64,000 bases of DNA from RGIG6353 sp964558655 (GTDB lineage Bacteria; Bacillota; Clostridia; Oscillospirales; SIG627): assembly GCA_964558655.1 (NCBI GenBank), contig CAZLEX010000004.1, positions 12,569-76,568 of the forward strand, read 5' to 3'. A program made the translations under genes and the position numbers. Under the pieces are notes generated by a model. It was given only the letters and a program-made list of their open reading frames with translations, was not told the origin of the DNA and did no database searches. Shown piece by piece: positions 33,427-43,719 of the stretch (position 1 is its first letter; each line of letters opens with the position of its first letter).

Positions 33427-35097
33427 ATGGCAAAAGGTAAAAAACAGAAACTTAAAATAATTCCATTGGGCGGAATCGGAGAAATAGGCAAAAACATTAC
33501 GGTAGTGGAATACGGTGATGACATTATAGTTATTGACTGCGGACTTGGATTCCCGGATGACGAAATGCTGGGAGTCGACCTTGTTATTCCGGACACAACT
33601 TATCTTGAAAAAAACGCCGACAAGATTCGCGGAGTTTTTTTAACACACGGACACGAAGATCACATCGGAGGATTGCCTTATTTCATAAAAGATGTAAATG
33701 TTCCCGTTTACGGCACAAAACTGACTTTAGGTATCTTACAGAACAAGCTTGTAGAGCACAGATTGGAAAAAGTTGCAAAACTTAATTGCATAAGTGCCGG
33801 AGACACGGTAAAACTCGGCTGCTTCTCTGTTGAAGCAATTCGCGTAAATCATTCCATCGCAGACAGCGTTGCTTTTTCCGTAACAACTCCCATCGGTGTT
33901 GTTATTTTCAGCGGAGATTTTAAAATAGATGTCACACCTATAGAAGGAGAAATGACGGATTTAACCCGATTTGGAGAACTCGGAAAAAAAGGTGTTTTGG
34001 CGTTCTTTTGTGAATCGACAAATGCCGAAAGAAGCGGTTACACTCCATCTGAGAGAATTGTCGGAACAAGTCTTGACGCGATTTTCGCTTCCACCTCAAA
34101 AAGAGTTACAATTGCGACATTTTCTTCAAATGTTCACAGAGTTCAGCAAATAATCAATGCTTCCGAAAAATTCGGAAGGAAAATTGCGATAACCGGACGC
34201 AGCATGATAAATGTTGTAAAAGCCGCTATGGATTTGGGGTATATGCATATGCCGGAGGGAATGTTGATTGACATCGGAGAAATGAAGCGTTACCGTCCGG
34301 ATCAGCTCACTCTCATAACAACCGGAAGTCAGGGAGAGCCCATGAGTGCACTTTCGAGAATGGCATTTTCCGGGCACGATAAAGTGAGTCTCGGTGCCGA
34401 CGATCTTGTCGTTATTTCGGCAAATCCAATTCCGGGAAATGAAAAACTTGTTTCGGGAGTTATAAATGAACTTCTTCATAAAGGGGTTGAGGTTGTTTAC
34501 AACCAAGTTGCCGATGTTCATGTATCCGGTCACGCTTGCCAGGAAGAAATTAAACTTGTAACTTCGCTCATTAAGCCTAAATTTTTTATTCCAATGCACG
34601 GAGAATACAAACATCTTGTTCAAAATAAATCCCTTGCCGAACTTGTAGGAGTTCAGTCGGACAATGTTCTTATACCGGAAACCGGAAAAATAATTGAACT
34701 TGACAGAAAATCAATTAAAATTCAAGGGACTGTCCAATCGGGAATTGTCTTGGTAGACGGATTGGGAGTCGGTGATGTCGGCAGTGTGGTTTTGCGTGAC
34801 CGACGCCACCTTGCTCAAGACGGTATCGTAACCGTTGTCGCGGCAATCGATATAAATGCCGGATACCTTCTTTCAGGACCCGACATTGTATCGAGAGGGT
34901 TTATTTATGTCAAAGAATCGGAAGCTTTGGTCGACGAAATGAAGCAAGTTGCTTATGATGCAATCGATAAATGCCTTGATGCCGGTGTAAAAGACGCCAA
35001 CACATTCAAAACTTCCTTAAGAGACGATTTGACAAAATTTTTATACAGCCGTACCAAGAGAAAGCCTATGATACTTCCGATATTGATGGATTTATAA
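33427..35097 (+). CDS. rnj: Ribonuclease J
   Basis: Metallo-beta-lactamase/beta-CASP ribonuclease with endo- and 5'-exonuclease activity, 556 residues. The metal site is THGHEDHIGG (about residues 74-83), with later H and D ligands at VNHSIADS and FSGDFK. The beta-CASP region contains TTGSQGEPMSAL and VHVSGHACQEE. The C-terminal domain is present. One copy is seen here; a paralogue could exist elsewhere. It follows ruvB by 27 bases with GAAAGGG as ribosome site. Confidence 0.94.
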   Translation: MAKGKKQKLKIIPLGGIGEIGKNITVVEYGDDIIVIDCGLGFPDDEMLGVDLVIPDTTYLEKNADKIRGVFLTHGHEDHIGGLPYFIKDVNVPVYGTKLTLGILQNKLVEHRLEKVAKLNCISAGDTVKLGCFSVEAIRVNHSIADSVAFSVTTPIGVVIFSGDFKIDVTPIEGEMTDLTRFGELGKKGVLAFFCESTNAERSGYTPSERIVGTSLDAIFASTSKRVTIATFSSNVHRVQQIINASEKFGRKIAITGRSMINVVKAAMDLGYMHMPEGMLIDIGEMKRYRPDQLTLITTGSQGEPMSALSRMAFSGHDKVSLGADDLVVISANPIPGNEKLVSGVINELLHKGVEVVYNQVADVHVSGHACQEEIKLVTSLIKPKFFIPMHGEYKHLVQNKSLAELVGVQSDNVLIPETGKIIELDRKSIKIQGTVQSGIVLVDGLGVGDVGSVVLRDRRHLAQDGIVTVVAAIDINAGYLLSGPDIVSRGFIYVKESEALVDEMKQVAYDAIDKCLDAGVKDANTFKTSLRDDLTKFLYSRTKRKPMILPILMDL

Positions 35098-35133
35098 ATA
35101 ATTTTTATTAATATATTTTAGGAGGATACTTAT

Positions 35134-35460
35134 ATGAAAATGATTTTTGCCGTTGTAAACAACGATGACGGAGCTATCGTAAACGCACAGCTCATCAAAG
35201 CCGGATTTCAAGTTACAAAGATGGCTTCCACCGGCGGTTTTCTTAAAAAAGGAAACACAACCTTCATCGTAGGTACCGAGGACGAAAAGTCGGAGAAAGT
35301 CGTCGATATTATACGCCGTTACAGCAAAAAAAGAACCTACACCACTCCTCTTGATGTCGTCTCTTCGGCAACTCTCGGCGGTGCCGCAACTCCGATCGAA
35401 GTAACGGTGGGAGGAGCAACCATATTCATTATCGATGTAGAACACTTTGAGCATATCTGA
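35134..35460 (+). CDS. darA: Cyclic-di-AMP receptor DarA (PII-like)
   Basis: Small trimeric PII-like sensor of c-di-AMP, 108 residues, formerly YaaQ. MKMIFAVVNNDDGAIVNAQL and the FQVTKMASTGGFLKKGNTT loop that binds the nucleotide are both conserved. The stop shares a base with the holB start (TGATG), as in the Bacillus yaaQ-holB order. GGAGGA is eight bases before the ATG. Confidence 0.92.
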   Translation: MKMIFAVVNNDDGAIVNAQLIKAGFQVTKMASTGGFLKKGNTTFIVGTEDEKSEKVVDIIRRYSKKRTYTTPLDVVSSATLGGAATPIEVTVGGATIFIIDVEHFEHI

Positions 35461-36437
35461 TGAAGTTGTTAGGCAATCGCACAACATTAGAAAATTTTAA
35501 AAAAGATTTGGAAAATGCTCGGCTCCCTCACGCTTTTATAATCGAGGGAGTTGAAGGCAGCGGAAAGCTTACGCTTGCACGCACTCTTTCAAGTATGCTT
35601 ATATGCAAAAAGTCGCCGAATTCATGCTTGATATGCCCCGATTGTATTCGTGTTTTAAACGGCACTCACCCGGATGTATTTGAAATACTGCACCGTGAAA
35701 AAACAGGTCAAATAAAAATTGACGATGTAAGACTGATTATTGAACGCTCTCACATTAAACCGTCGGAAGCGGAATACAAAGTCTTTATAGTCGATAACGC
35801 TCAAACAATGAATTTGGCGGCACAAAATGCTCTTTTGCAGGTTTTTGAAGAACCTCCGCCGAAAACTGTATTTTTTCTTCTGACAACCGACAGAAATTTA
35901 CTTTTGAAGACTCTGCTGTCACGCGGAATAATTTTAAAAACGGAAAATTTGCCTAATGATGTCATTGAAAATTTTTTGAGAGAAAAATATCCGGATAAAA
36001 AAGATTTTATTTCAAAAGCGATAAAACTTTCCGGCGGAGCTATCGGTGCGGCAGAAAATTTTCTTTCGGAAAACTCTTCTCCGCAAATGCTCTCTCTTAT
36101 CACGGAATATATGGACAATGTTGCTCAAGGTGCAACTCTTTTTACTCTGAGCAATTTTTTCTCACCGTTTAAAGTATGGGCAAGAGAAGAGTTTATTTCG
36201 GCACTCGGCTATTTTTCTCTTGCACTTCGCGATATTTCACTTTGTGCGACAAAAAGCGAGGTTTCTCTGATTTTTTTTGACGACAAAACCGTTGCCGAAA
36301 AAATATCCGAAAAACTCGGCCTTAAAAAAACCGTCAAAGCGTTTGATGTCTGTGCCGATATGATAAAAAGAGCAAACACAATAAATCTTGCTTGTGCCAT
36401 ATCCTACCTTAATACATTTTTTGCAAGCGATATATAA
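35460..36437 (+). CDS. holB: DNA polymerase III delta' subunit
   Basis: Clamp-loader subunit of 325 residues. It has the zinc module of four cysteines (CKKSPNSCLICPDC) and an AAA+ fold. The P-loop GVEGSGKLT lacks the usual Ser/Thr after Lys, as expected for a delta' that does not hydrolyse ATP. SRG motif (LLSRGIILK) and a C-terminal helical domain are present. It lies between darA and ricT. Confidence 0.9.
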   Translation: MKLLGNRTTLENFKKDLENARLPHAFIIEGVEGSGKLTLARTLSSMLICKKSPNSCLICPDCIRVLNGTHPDVFEILHREKTGQIKIDDVRLIIERSHIKPSEAEYKVFIVDNAQTMNLAAQNALLQVFEEPPPKTVFFLLTTDRNLLLKTLLSRGIILKTENLPNDVIENFLREKYPDKKDFISKAIKLSGGAIGAAENFLSENSSPQMLSLITEYMDNVAQGATLFTLSNFFSPFKVWAREEFISALGYFSLALRDISLCATKSEVSLIFFDDKTVAEKISEKLGLKKTVKAFDVCADMIKRANTINLACAISYLNTFFASDI

Positions 36438-36452
36438 TAAAGGAAAAATACT

Positions 36453-37343
36453 ATGGAAAACAACATACAGGGCATACCTGAAAAAGATGATTACGAGATA
36501 ATCGGAATACGCTTTAAAGAAGCCGGAAAAATTTACTATTTTGATCCCAACGGAATTAAATTTCAAGAACATGACGGAGTTATTGTGGAAACAACACGCG
36601 GCGTTGAATTCGGCACGGTTGTAATACCAAATAAGACCGTCGGTTCAAATGAAGTTATACAGCCTCTCAAAAGTATTTTGAGACATGCCACCGAAGAAGA
36701 TATTTTAAAGCATGAAGAAAACACCGCACTTGCAGAAGAAGCTAAGGCGATTTTTGCGGAAAAAGTTGCAAAACATAACCTTGACATGACTCTTATAGAT
36801 GCCGAATATACATTTGACAATTCAAAACTGCTTTTCTATTTTACATCGGAAAACCGTGTTGATTTTCGCGAATTTGTAAAAGACATGGCATCGATATTTA
36901 AAACGAGAATAGAATTAAGGCAAATCGGTGTGCGTGACGAAGCAAAACAAATCGGAGGACTCGGTATATGCGGAAGACCGTTTTGCTGTAAAACATTTCT
37001 CTGCGACTTTGAACAAGTATCCATAAAAATGGCAAAGGATCAGGGGCTCTCTCTCAATTCCGTGAAAATTTCGGGTACTTGCGGAAGACTGATGTGCTGT
37101 TTAAGATATGAGAACGATGTTTACCGCGAAGAAATTTCAAAAACGCCTAAAGTCGGAAATATTGTTTCCACACCGCAAGGAAAAGGCGTAGTATCGGAAG
37201 CAAATCCGCTGGCGGGAATTGTTAAAGTTGTACTTGATGCAAACCGTGAAGCCCTTCCCGTTCTGTTTGTGAGAGAAGATGTAAAAGTTCTTGCAAAAGG
37301 AAAAGTTGAAGATGACAGCATGAATGTTGAAATTGAAGAATAA
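36453..37343 (+). CDS. ricT: PSP1-domain protein RicT (YaaT)
   Basis: Protein of 296 residues with the PSP1 domain. The cysteine set GGLGICGRPFCCKTFLCDF and the later SGTCGRLMCC match RicT/YaaT, which with RicA and RicF forms an iron-sulfur complex that stimulates RNase Y processing and affects sporulation and competence in Bacillus. RicA/F are not in the window. It is in the conserved darA-holB-ricT order. Confidence 0.92.
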   Translation: MENNIQGIPEKDDYEIIGIRFKEAGKIYYFDPNGIKFQEHDGVIVETTRGVEFGTVVIPNKTVGSNEVIQPLKSILRHATEEDILKHEENTALAEEAKAIFAEKVAKHNLDMTLIDAEYTFDNSKLLFYFTSENRVDFREFVKDMASIFKTRIELRQIGVRDEAKQIGGLGICGRPFCCKTFLCDFEQVSIKMAKDQGLSLNSVKISGTCGRLMCCLRYENDVYREEISKTPKVGNIVSTPQGKGVVSEANPLAGIVKVVLDANREALPVLFVREDVKVLAKGKVEDDSMNVEIEE

Positions 37344-37366
37344 TTTTAAATTTTTTTAAAAAACTG

Positions 37367-37395
37367 TTTTCTTTTATTGACAGTTATGCTATAAT
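37367..37395 (+). promoter_or_regulatory. Promoter of the ferredoxin gene
   Basis: TTTTCT, 17-base spacer, TATAAT with an upstream TG (extended -10 TGCTATAAT). Confidence 0.55.
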
Positions 37396-37484
37396 AGCGA
37401 ATGGCGAAAGCTTAGGTCTTTTTGCGTATTGTGCGAAAAGTACCGAAATTGTTAAATCATGCAAAATCAAAGGAGGATACTGAA

Positions 37485-37655
37485 ATGGCTTACAAAATTT
37501 CCGACGAATGTATTGACTGCGGCGTTTGCATAAGCGAATGTCCCACAGGCTGTATCAGCGAAGTAGACGGCAAGGCTTGCATCGACGCAGACAGCTGTGT
37601 TGACTGCGGAACCTGTGCGTCCGTTTGTCCTGTTGAAGCTCCCAAGGCAGAGTAA
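37485..37655 (+). CDS. 2[4Fe-4S] ferredoxin
   Basis: Small electron carrier of 56 residues. Two cluster motifs are visible: CIDCGVCISEC then CPTGC, and CVDCGTCASVC then P. AAGGAGG precedes ATG 37485. It supports an anaerobic lifestyle. It has its own extended -10 promoter and a terminator, and is otherwise flanked by ricT and lepA. Confidence 0.95.
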   Translation: MAYKISDECIDCGVCISECPTGCISEVDGKACIDADSCVDCGTCASVCPVEAPKAE

Positions 37656-37677
37656 GACATATTGCCTAACATGGCAC

Positions 37678-37711
37678 TGTGCCACAGGGAAACCTGTGGC
37701 ACAAATTTTCA
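37678..37711 (+). terminator. Terminator of the ferredoxin gene
   Basis: TGTGCCACAGG-GAAA-CCTGTGGCACA, eleven pairs with a GNRA loop; the following tail is AAATTTTC, so termination may be partial. Confidence 0.6.
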
Positions 37712-37730
37712 ATAAAAGGAATTTTATCTG

Positions 37731-39536
37731 ATGTATAATCCCGAAAATATCCGAAATTTTTGTATTATTGCCCATATTGATCACGGAAAAAGCACCTTAG
37801 CCGACAGGCTTCTTGAAATAACCGACACGGTCGAACGGCGTGAAATGGAAGACCAGATTCTCGATAATATGGAACTTGAAAGAGAACGCGGTATTACCAT
37901 AAAAGCCCGTGCAGTCAAGCTTGATTATACTTCCGATGACGGAAATCAATACACATTCAATCTCATTGATACACCCGGTCATGTCGATTTCAACTATGAA
38001 GTTTCCCGTTCGCTTTCAGCCTGTGAGGGTGCACTGCTCGTAGTAGACGCTTCTCAGGGAGTGGAAGCACAAACGCTTGCAAACACATATCTTGCACTGG
38101 ACAATGATCTCGAAATTTTACCAGTAATTAATAAAATCGATCTCCCTGCCGCTAATCCCGAACGCGTAAAAAACGAAATTGAAGAAATCATAGGTATTCC
38201 GACCGATGAAGCTCCTTGTATTTCGGCAAAAACGGGACTCAACATAAAAGATGTACTTGACGCAGTCGTAAAATATCTTCCTCCGCCAAAAACCGATATT
38301 TCAAAACCTTTAAAAGCACTGATTTTTGATGCTGTATACGATGCATACCGCGGAGTTATTGTTTATGTAAAAATCGTAGAAGGAACTCTTTCCGTCAAAG
38401 ACCATATACGAATGATGAATACCGGAGCGGAATTTGAAGTAGTTGAGGTCGGCCATTTGCGTCCGTTCGGTCCGGAAAAGCGTGAAACTGTTTATTCGGG
38501 CGAAGTTGCCTACATTACCGCCGCAATTAAATCGCTTGATGATACACAAGTCGGCGATACGGTAACTCTTGCCGATAACCCTACAAGTCAGCCTCTTCCG
38601 GGATTTAAAAAAGTTCTTCCTATGGTTTACAGCGGTATATACCCGGCAGACGGAGCAAAATATACAGATCTAAGAGATGCACTTGAGAAGCTCCGTCTAA
38701 ACGATTCGGCATTGGTTTTTGAAGCGGAAAGCTCTGCCGCTTTGGGATTCGGATTTCGCTGCGGTTTTCTCGGACTTTTGCACATGGAAGTAATTCAAGA
38801 CCGTTTGGAACGCGAATTTAATCTTGACCTCATTACAACGGCACCCGGAGTTATATACAAAGTAACGATGAAAAACGGCGAAATAAAATACATTGACAAT
38901 CCGCAAAATTTCCCTTCCGCCGATGAAGCCGAAGAACTTTGTGAACCCATAGTCCGTGCCACAATTCTTTCTCCGACGGAATATGTCGGAGCAATTATGG
39001 ATTTATGCCAAGACCGACGCGGTACATTCGTCGATATGAAATATATTACAACGGACCGTGCAGAGCTCCATTACAGACTTCCTCTTAACGAAATTGTCTA
39101 CGACTTTTTCGATGCGTTAAAAAGCCGTACCAAAGGTTATGCCTCTTTGGATTATGAAATGGCAGATTATGAAAAATCAAATCTTGTGAAATTGGATATA
39201 CTTTTAAACGGTGATACGGTTGACGCACTTTCGTTTATCGTTCATTCGGAAAAGGCATATGCCAGAGCAAGAAAAATTGTTGAAAAACTTAAGGAAAATA
39301 TTCCCAGACAACTCTTTGAAATTCCGATACAGGCAGCAATCGGCGGGAAAATAATCGCAAGAGAAACGGTTAAAGCAATGAGAAAAGATGTCCTGGCGAA
39401 ATGTTACGGCGGAGATATTACCCGAAAGAAAAAATTGCTTGAAAAGCAAAAAGAAGGTAAAAAGAAAATGCGTCAATTGGGTAGCGTAGAAGTCCCGCAC
39501 GAAGCATTCATGGCTGTACTAAAACTCGATGAATAA
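37731..39536 (+). CDS. lepA: Elongation factor 4 (LepA)
   Basis: Ribosome-associated GTPase that resembles EF-G and can back-translocate tRNAs, 601 residues. The G1 motif is HIDHGKSTL, G2 ERERGITIKA, G3 DTPGHVDF, G4 NKIDLP. The C-terminal LepA-specific domain ends with DVLAKCYGGDITRKKKLLEK. It overlaps hemW by eight bases. Confidence 0.97.
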   Translation: MYNPENIRNFCIIAHIDHGKSTLADRLLEITDTVERREMEDQILDNMELERERGITIKARAVKLDYTSDDGNQYTFNLIDTPGHVDFNYEVSRSLSACEGALLVVDASQGVEAQTLANTYLALDNDLEILPVINKIDLPAANPERVKNEIEEIIGIPTDEAPCISAKTGLNIKDVLDAVVKYLPPPKTDISKPLKALIFDAVYDAYRGVIVYVKIVEGTLSVKDHIRMMNTGAEFEVVEVGHLRPFGPEKRETVYSGEVAYITAAIKSLDDTQVGDTVTLADNPTSQPLPGFKKVLPMVYSGIYPADGAKYTDLRDALEKLRLNDSALVFEAESSAALGFGFRCGFLGLLHMEVIQDRLEREFNLDLITTAPGVIYKVTMKNGEIKYIDNPQNFPSADEAEELCEPIVRATILSPTEYVGAIMDLCQDRRGTFVDMKYITTDRAELHYRLPLNEIVYDFFDALKSRTKGYASLDYEMADYEKSNLVKLDILLNGDTVDALSFIVHSEKAYARARKIVEKLKENIPRQLFEIPIQAAIGGKIIARETVKAMRKDVLAKCYGGDITRKKKLLEKQKEGKKKMRQLGSVEVPHEAFMAVLKLDE

Positions 39537-40665
39537 GGGGTTATACATTCACTTCCCGTTCTGCGATGCAAAATGTCCGTATTGCGACTTTTTTTCCGTA
39601 CCGGACATGAGAAAAAAAGACGAATATGAAAAAGCTCTTGCAAAAGCTATTCTATCCATGAAAAATCGAAATTTTTCCTTTGACACCGTTTTTTTCGGCG
39701 GAGGCACTCCGTCTCTCATGTCATATACAGGTGCAGAAAGAATATTTGACGCAATTCACACCGCATTTCACTTATCTTCAGATGCGGAAATAACTCTTGA
39801 AGCAAATCCTTCTGAAGAAAAAATGTTTGAAAACAAGCTCGAATTTTTTAAAAAGCTCGGTGTAAACAGATTAAGTCTCGGTGCCCAAAGTATGTGCAAC
39901 AACGAGCTTAAAAAGCTCGGACGCAGACATTCAGCGGAAAATACCGTACAGTGCGTAAAAACAGCACGCAGCATCGGTTTTGATAACATATCTCTCGACT
40001 TTATGGTACACATTCCTTCTCAAACATTGCAAACTCTGGACGAAACATTGGAAAAAGCCGTCTCTCTTTCTCCACAACATTTTTCTTTTTATAATCTTTC
40101 TATCGAAGAAAAAACCGTATTCGGTGCAAAAATAAAAAGAGGAGACAGCCTGGATCTCGCAAAAAGCGAAGATGAAGAACTAATGTGGGAAAAAGTCTGT
40201 AAAGTAATGCACCGCGAAGGGTTTAAACACTACGAAGTATCAAATTTTGCAAAACCAAATTACTTTTCACGGCATAATCTCAAATACTGGCGTACCGAAG
40301 AGTATTTAGGCGTAGGTGCAAGTGCTCATTCCTATATCGATTCCGTAAGGTATTCATCTCCTAAGAATATCGGTGCTTTCATAAACGATCCTCTTAAAAG
40401 AGAAAATGAAGAATCCATAAACGGTTCTCAAAAAGCATTGGAATATATAATGCTGTCACTGAGATTGTCGGACGGAATATCTTTTGATAAGCTTGAAAAG
40501 GAATACGGTGTTCTTGAGACAAAATCTTTTTTGTGCCTTAAAGAAAAGCTTATTGAAGCAAAGCTTGCCGAAGAAAGCGAAGATCACTTATTTTTGACCG
40601 AATCGGGTTGGCGTGTTTCAAACAGTATTATTTTTGAAGTTCTCTCATCTCTTAATTTAATGTGA
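39529..40665 (+). CDS. hemW: Radical-SAM heme chaperone HemW
   Basis: 378-residue radical-SAM protein. The cluster cysteines are C12, C16, C19 (FCDAKCPYCDF), followed by FFGGGTPSLM and a C-terminal HemW domain. HemW relatives are heme chaperones rather than coproporphyrinogen oxidases. The lepA-hemW pair is typical of Firmicutes. A bidirectional terminator lies after it. Confidence 0.93.
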   Translation: MNKGLYIHFPFCDAKCPYCDFFSVPDMRKKDEYEKALAKAILSMKNRNFSFDTVFFGGGTPSLMSYTGAERIFDAIHTAFHLSSDAEITLEANPSEEKMFENKLEFFKKLGVNRLSLGAQSMCNNELKKLGRRHSAENTVQCVKTARSIGFDNISLDFMVHIPSQTLQTLDETLEKAVSLSPQHFSFYNLSIEEKTVFGAKIKRGDSLDLAKSEDEELMWEKVCKVMHREGFKHYEVSNFAKPNYFSRHNLKYWRTEEYLGVGASAHSYIDSVRYSSPKNIGAFINDPLKRENEESINGSQKALEYIMLSLRLSDGISFDKLEKEYGVLETKSFLCLKEKLIEAKLAEESEDHLFLTESGWRVSNSIIFEVLSSLNLM

Positions 40666-40668
40666 AAT

Positions 40669-40702
40669 AAAAAGACTTGCATGTCATTGCAAGTCTTTTT
40701 TT
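40669..40702. terminator. Bidirectional terminator after hemW
   Basis: AAAAAGACTTGCA / TGCAAGTCTTTTTTT; the stop codon of the convergent permease lies in its loop. Confidence 0.9.
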
Positions 40703-41847
40703 ATGCCTCTGTAATGTTTTTCGAATATTTTTTCAATTACAAACAAAAGTAAAATCAAAAGTATGAGAAAAGCTATGTAAATCAAATTTTTGATAAAATA
40801 ATGATTGTTGTTTGAAGAATTAATATAATAAGTTACGGGAAAAATCATCTGTAATGCACGAAAACTCGCCATATCCACAAATACAGGACAAACTATTGCC
40901 ATAACGCAAACCAAAAGCGGCGAAACTGTCGAAATTATCTTTATCTTTGAAAAAAATAGCCTTTTAATCACCATCGAAAATAAAGTCGAAGAAACAGATA
41001 AAAATAAAACGAGAAATAATTCTCTTAAATATGATCCCGACAATCCGGACAGACACAGTGCCGCCGCCGTAAATATACCGGCTGAAAAAGAACATATAAA
41101 AACCGAAAAAAATTCCAATGCAAAAACGGCTCTCGGCTTAACTTTGAAAAATCTTCCCGCCCGTACATCTTCGATGTAATACATCGTCCCCGATAAAGCA
41201 GCCAAAACCACAACAATTCCCAAAAGTCCCCTTAACGGTGCTGTCATGTATCCTGTTTTGACACTGCCTGCATCGCTTCCGTCAGGATAGGAAAACTCAA
41301 ATAAAGTGTCAATAGTTCCGTATGAATAATACTTTTCAAAAAGTGTTTCGTCGGATATTTTTTCAAGTTCAGGAACATTATCCCGCAAATAATTTATGAA
41401 TATCCTCTCTGACACACGAGAATAAAGCGTTCCCGAAAGTTTCTCATGTACAAGCTGCAAAACGAGATTTGGCTCTCTTTCATAAACTGTAACTATATAA
41501 TCCGAAATATCACGGCTTTGGGAAAAAGTATCGATTCGTTTTTGTATATCACTCGGAAATATCCACGCAGAATCAGCTCTGCCCATTTTTACCGCTTCAA
41601 TCGCCTCTTTTACGGATACAACTTCAAAATTTATAAGTTTGCTCGACATAATAAGCTCTTGAAAAATTTCCTCAGTTTCGCTTGTCTCAGTGCCGTCAAC
41701 GGCAAGTTTTATATTTAAAAATCCCCCTTCGTTCTTTTCTGCGGCTCTGAGAGACAATGCAATAACCGGTATCATCATTAAAAGTAAAATAAATGTTGGC
41801 TTTTTAAAAAGTCTTTTTGTCATTAAAAAAATCTGTTTTAATTTCAT
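40684..41847 (-). CDS. ABC-2 type exporter permease (B)
   Basis: Membrane protein of about 387 residues. A first hydrophobic segment (about 14-31) is followed by about 190 residues outside the membrane and then five more segments. It belongs to the ABC-2/YhgE-Pip-like permeases. The ATG at 41847 overlaps the stop of permease A by four bases (ATGA) and has GGGGAG upstream. With permease A it should form a heterodimer powered by the ATPase. Confidence 0.78.
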   Translation of the reverse strand: MKLKQIFLMTKRLFKKPTFILLLMMIPVIALSLRAAEKNEGGFLNIKLAVDGTETSETEEIFQELIMSSKLINFEVVSVKEAIEAVKMGRADSAWIFPSDIQKRIDTFSQSRDISDYIVTVYEREPNLVLQLVHEKLSGTLYSRVSERIFINYLRDNVPELEKISDETLFEKYYSYGTIDTLFEFSYPDGSDAGSVKTGYMTAPLRGLLGIVVVLAALSGTMYYIEDVRAGRFFKVKPRAVFALEFFSVFICSFSAGIFTAAALCLSGLSGSYLRELFLVLFLSVSSTLFSMVIKRLFFSKIKIISTVSPLLVCVMAIVCPVFVDMASFRALQMIFPVTYYINSSNNNHYFIKNLIYIAFLILLILLLFVIEKIFEKHYRGIKKDLQ

Positions 41848-43049
41848 ATTTTTCTCCCCGCTCTGTAACATCTCGCAAAATATGTGAGTGAGGCAAAAAG
41901 CAATATATAAAAAACCACACCGAAAAATGCCGTATTTACAGCCTGACCTTTTATTGCATTTTCAAGGCATACCCTAACCGTTCCGGACGGAAACAAAGCG
42001 GCTGTTTTCTGTAAAATTTTCGGTAAAGAATATACCGGATACAAACACCCCGAAACATATGACATAAAAAGTGTTGTTACAAACTGTAAAAGGACTCCGG
42101 TAACAATTCCGTCACTTATTTCAAACAAAAAAAGATTAAAGAAAACAGCGAGTGAAATACACAAAAATGCAGTCGGAGCAAGCGAATAAATCTGAGAGAA
42201 CATGAATTTTTCTTTCAAAAAGATTATGCCTATGCCAAAAACCACAAGTAAAGTCGGAATGTAACTCAAAACAAAAGCAAAAAATTCACACAGTATCTGC
42301 CCTTTGAATCCTCTTCCGCGTGACGCAAAAAGTAGATTAAGAGAACTGTCTTTTCTCACAAAAACAACAGCGTAACCGATTCCGGAAACGAATAAAAAAA
42401 GTGATGCAACTCCGCAAGCGGTTGTAGCCACAGTCGATACACCTGCCGATACTCCCGTATATTCCACAGAGTACATTTCAACGCGGCTTATTGCAAGATC
42501 TATATATTCAAAATTCACATTATCGGAATGTTCCCGCCTTACTGCCGAAAGTCCGTTCTCTGTCAGAATATCTTCGACGGAAAAAATTCCGTTTTGAGAA
42601 GAGACCACCGCTTTCTTCAATATTTCGGTAATTTCGTCTTTAAACATCTCAGTAAGCCCGGAACCACCGGAACCCGTTACATATTTTATCGGTCTGATTG
42701 TTCCGTGCATGGCATCTTTCATGAATCCTTCCGGAATCACGACATATGCACTTATCTCTCCCTTAAGCAAAAGATTTTTCGCAGTCGCTTCTTCAACTTC
42801 GATTATTTGGACGGTAAATCTTGATGAATCTATAGCAGACAGAGTCTGTAACCCCAATTGAAAATATTTATTGTCAGTATCTCCCGTAACGCCTATTTTC
42901 ATAGTCGTGTTCAAATCTTCTTCGGTAATTTTTTCTTCTGCAGCCCTAAAAGCAACAAAAAAACTCACAAACAAAATCAGCATTAATGCAAAAATGTAAG
43001 GAAAAAATTTTAACAATCTCTTACATTGTGCCGTAAAATAACCAATCAT
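41844..43049 (-). CDS. ABC-2 type exporter permease (A)
   Basis: 401-residue membrane subunit with the same layout as its neighbour: a first segment (about 15-33), a large soluble loop of about 200 residues and five C-terminal segments. It adjoins the ATPase with no gap. Substrate unknown. It is part of the operon from 45300 to 40684. Confidence 0.78.
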   Translation of the reverse strand: MIGYFTAQCKRLLKFFPYIFALMLILFVSFFVAFRAAEEKITEEDLNTTMKIGVTGDTDNKYFQLGLQTLSAIDSSRFTVQIIEVEEATAKNLLLKGEISAYVVIPEGFMKDAMHGTIRPIKYVTGSGGSGLTEMFKDEITEILKKAVVSSQNGIFSVEDILTENGLSAVRREHSDNVNFEYIDLAISRVEMYSVEYTGVSAGVSTVATTACGVASLFLFVSGIGYAVVFVRKDSSLNLLFASRGRGFKGQILCEFFAFVLSYIPTLLVVFGIGIIFLKEKFMFSQIYSLAPTAFLCISLAVFFNLFLFEISDGIVTGVLLQFVTTLFMSYVSGCLYPVYSLPKILQKTAALFPSGTVRVCLENAIKGQAVNTAFFGVVFYILLFASLTYFARCYRAGRKI

Positions 43050-43718
43050 TTATAAACTTCCTATAAGAGCGTCAAGGTCGCCGTTATAAAAATACTTATT
43101 AACGGTACCGTCCTTGACAATGTAATATTCATCGCAAAGTTCCATTTCCATAACATCGTGGGTGACAATAAAAACGACACCTCCGAGAGATTTATGCCTT
43201 TTCAGATAATCCGAAATATTTTTTTTACATGAAAGGTCAAGTGCCGCCATGGGTTCATCTAAAAGAAGAATCGGAGGATGAGTTGAAACAGCACAACCGA
43301 TCGAAAGACGCTTTTTCATTCCTCCGGACATTTTATAAACAGGCACTCGCAAGAAATCATTTACGCCCAAAATTGATAAAATTCCGCAATCAAGCTCTTT
43401 TTTTAGAGATTTTTCACTGTACCACATACGCAAATTATCAAGTGCCGAAAGTTCTTCAAACAACGGCGTTCCCTGCGGAACATACCCCACAATCTCAGCT
43501 CTCACTTTTTCATAATCGAAAAGATTGTGTCCGTCATAAAGAAATTCACCGCTGTCTGCTTTATTTATTCCGGCAAGCACGGACAAAAGTGTTGATTTCC
43601 CGGAACCGTTTGCTCCGAGAATCCCTATACACTGCCCGGAAGATGCACTCAAAGAAACATCTTTTAAAATCTGCTTTTTTCCAAAAGATTTTGATACATT
43701 TTTTATTTCTATTTGCAT
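43050..43718 (-). CDS. ABC exporter ATPase
   Basis: Nucleotide-binding protein of 222 residues. Walker A GANGSGKST, signature MSGGMKKR, Walker B ILLLDEPMAALD and the H-loop THDVM are intact. One ATPase for two permeases fits a heterodimeric channel with an ATPase dimer. It starts one base after the stop of the anchored protein. Confidence 0.9.
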   Translation of the reverse strand: MQIEIKNVSKSFGKKQILKDVSLSASSGQCIGILGANGSGKSTLLSVLAGINKADSGEFLYDGHNLFDYEKVRAEIVGYVPQGTPLFEELSALDNLRMWYSEKSLKKELDCGILSILGVNDFLRVPVYKMSGGMKKRLSIGCAVSTHPPILLLDEPMAALDLSCKKNISDYLKRHKSLGGVVFIVTHDVMEMELCDEYYIVKDGTVNKYFYNGDLDALIGSL

Positions 43719-43719
43719 T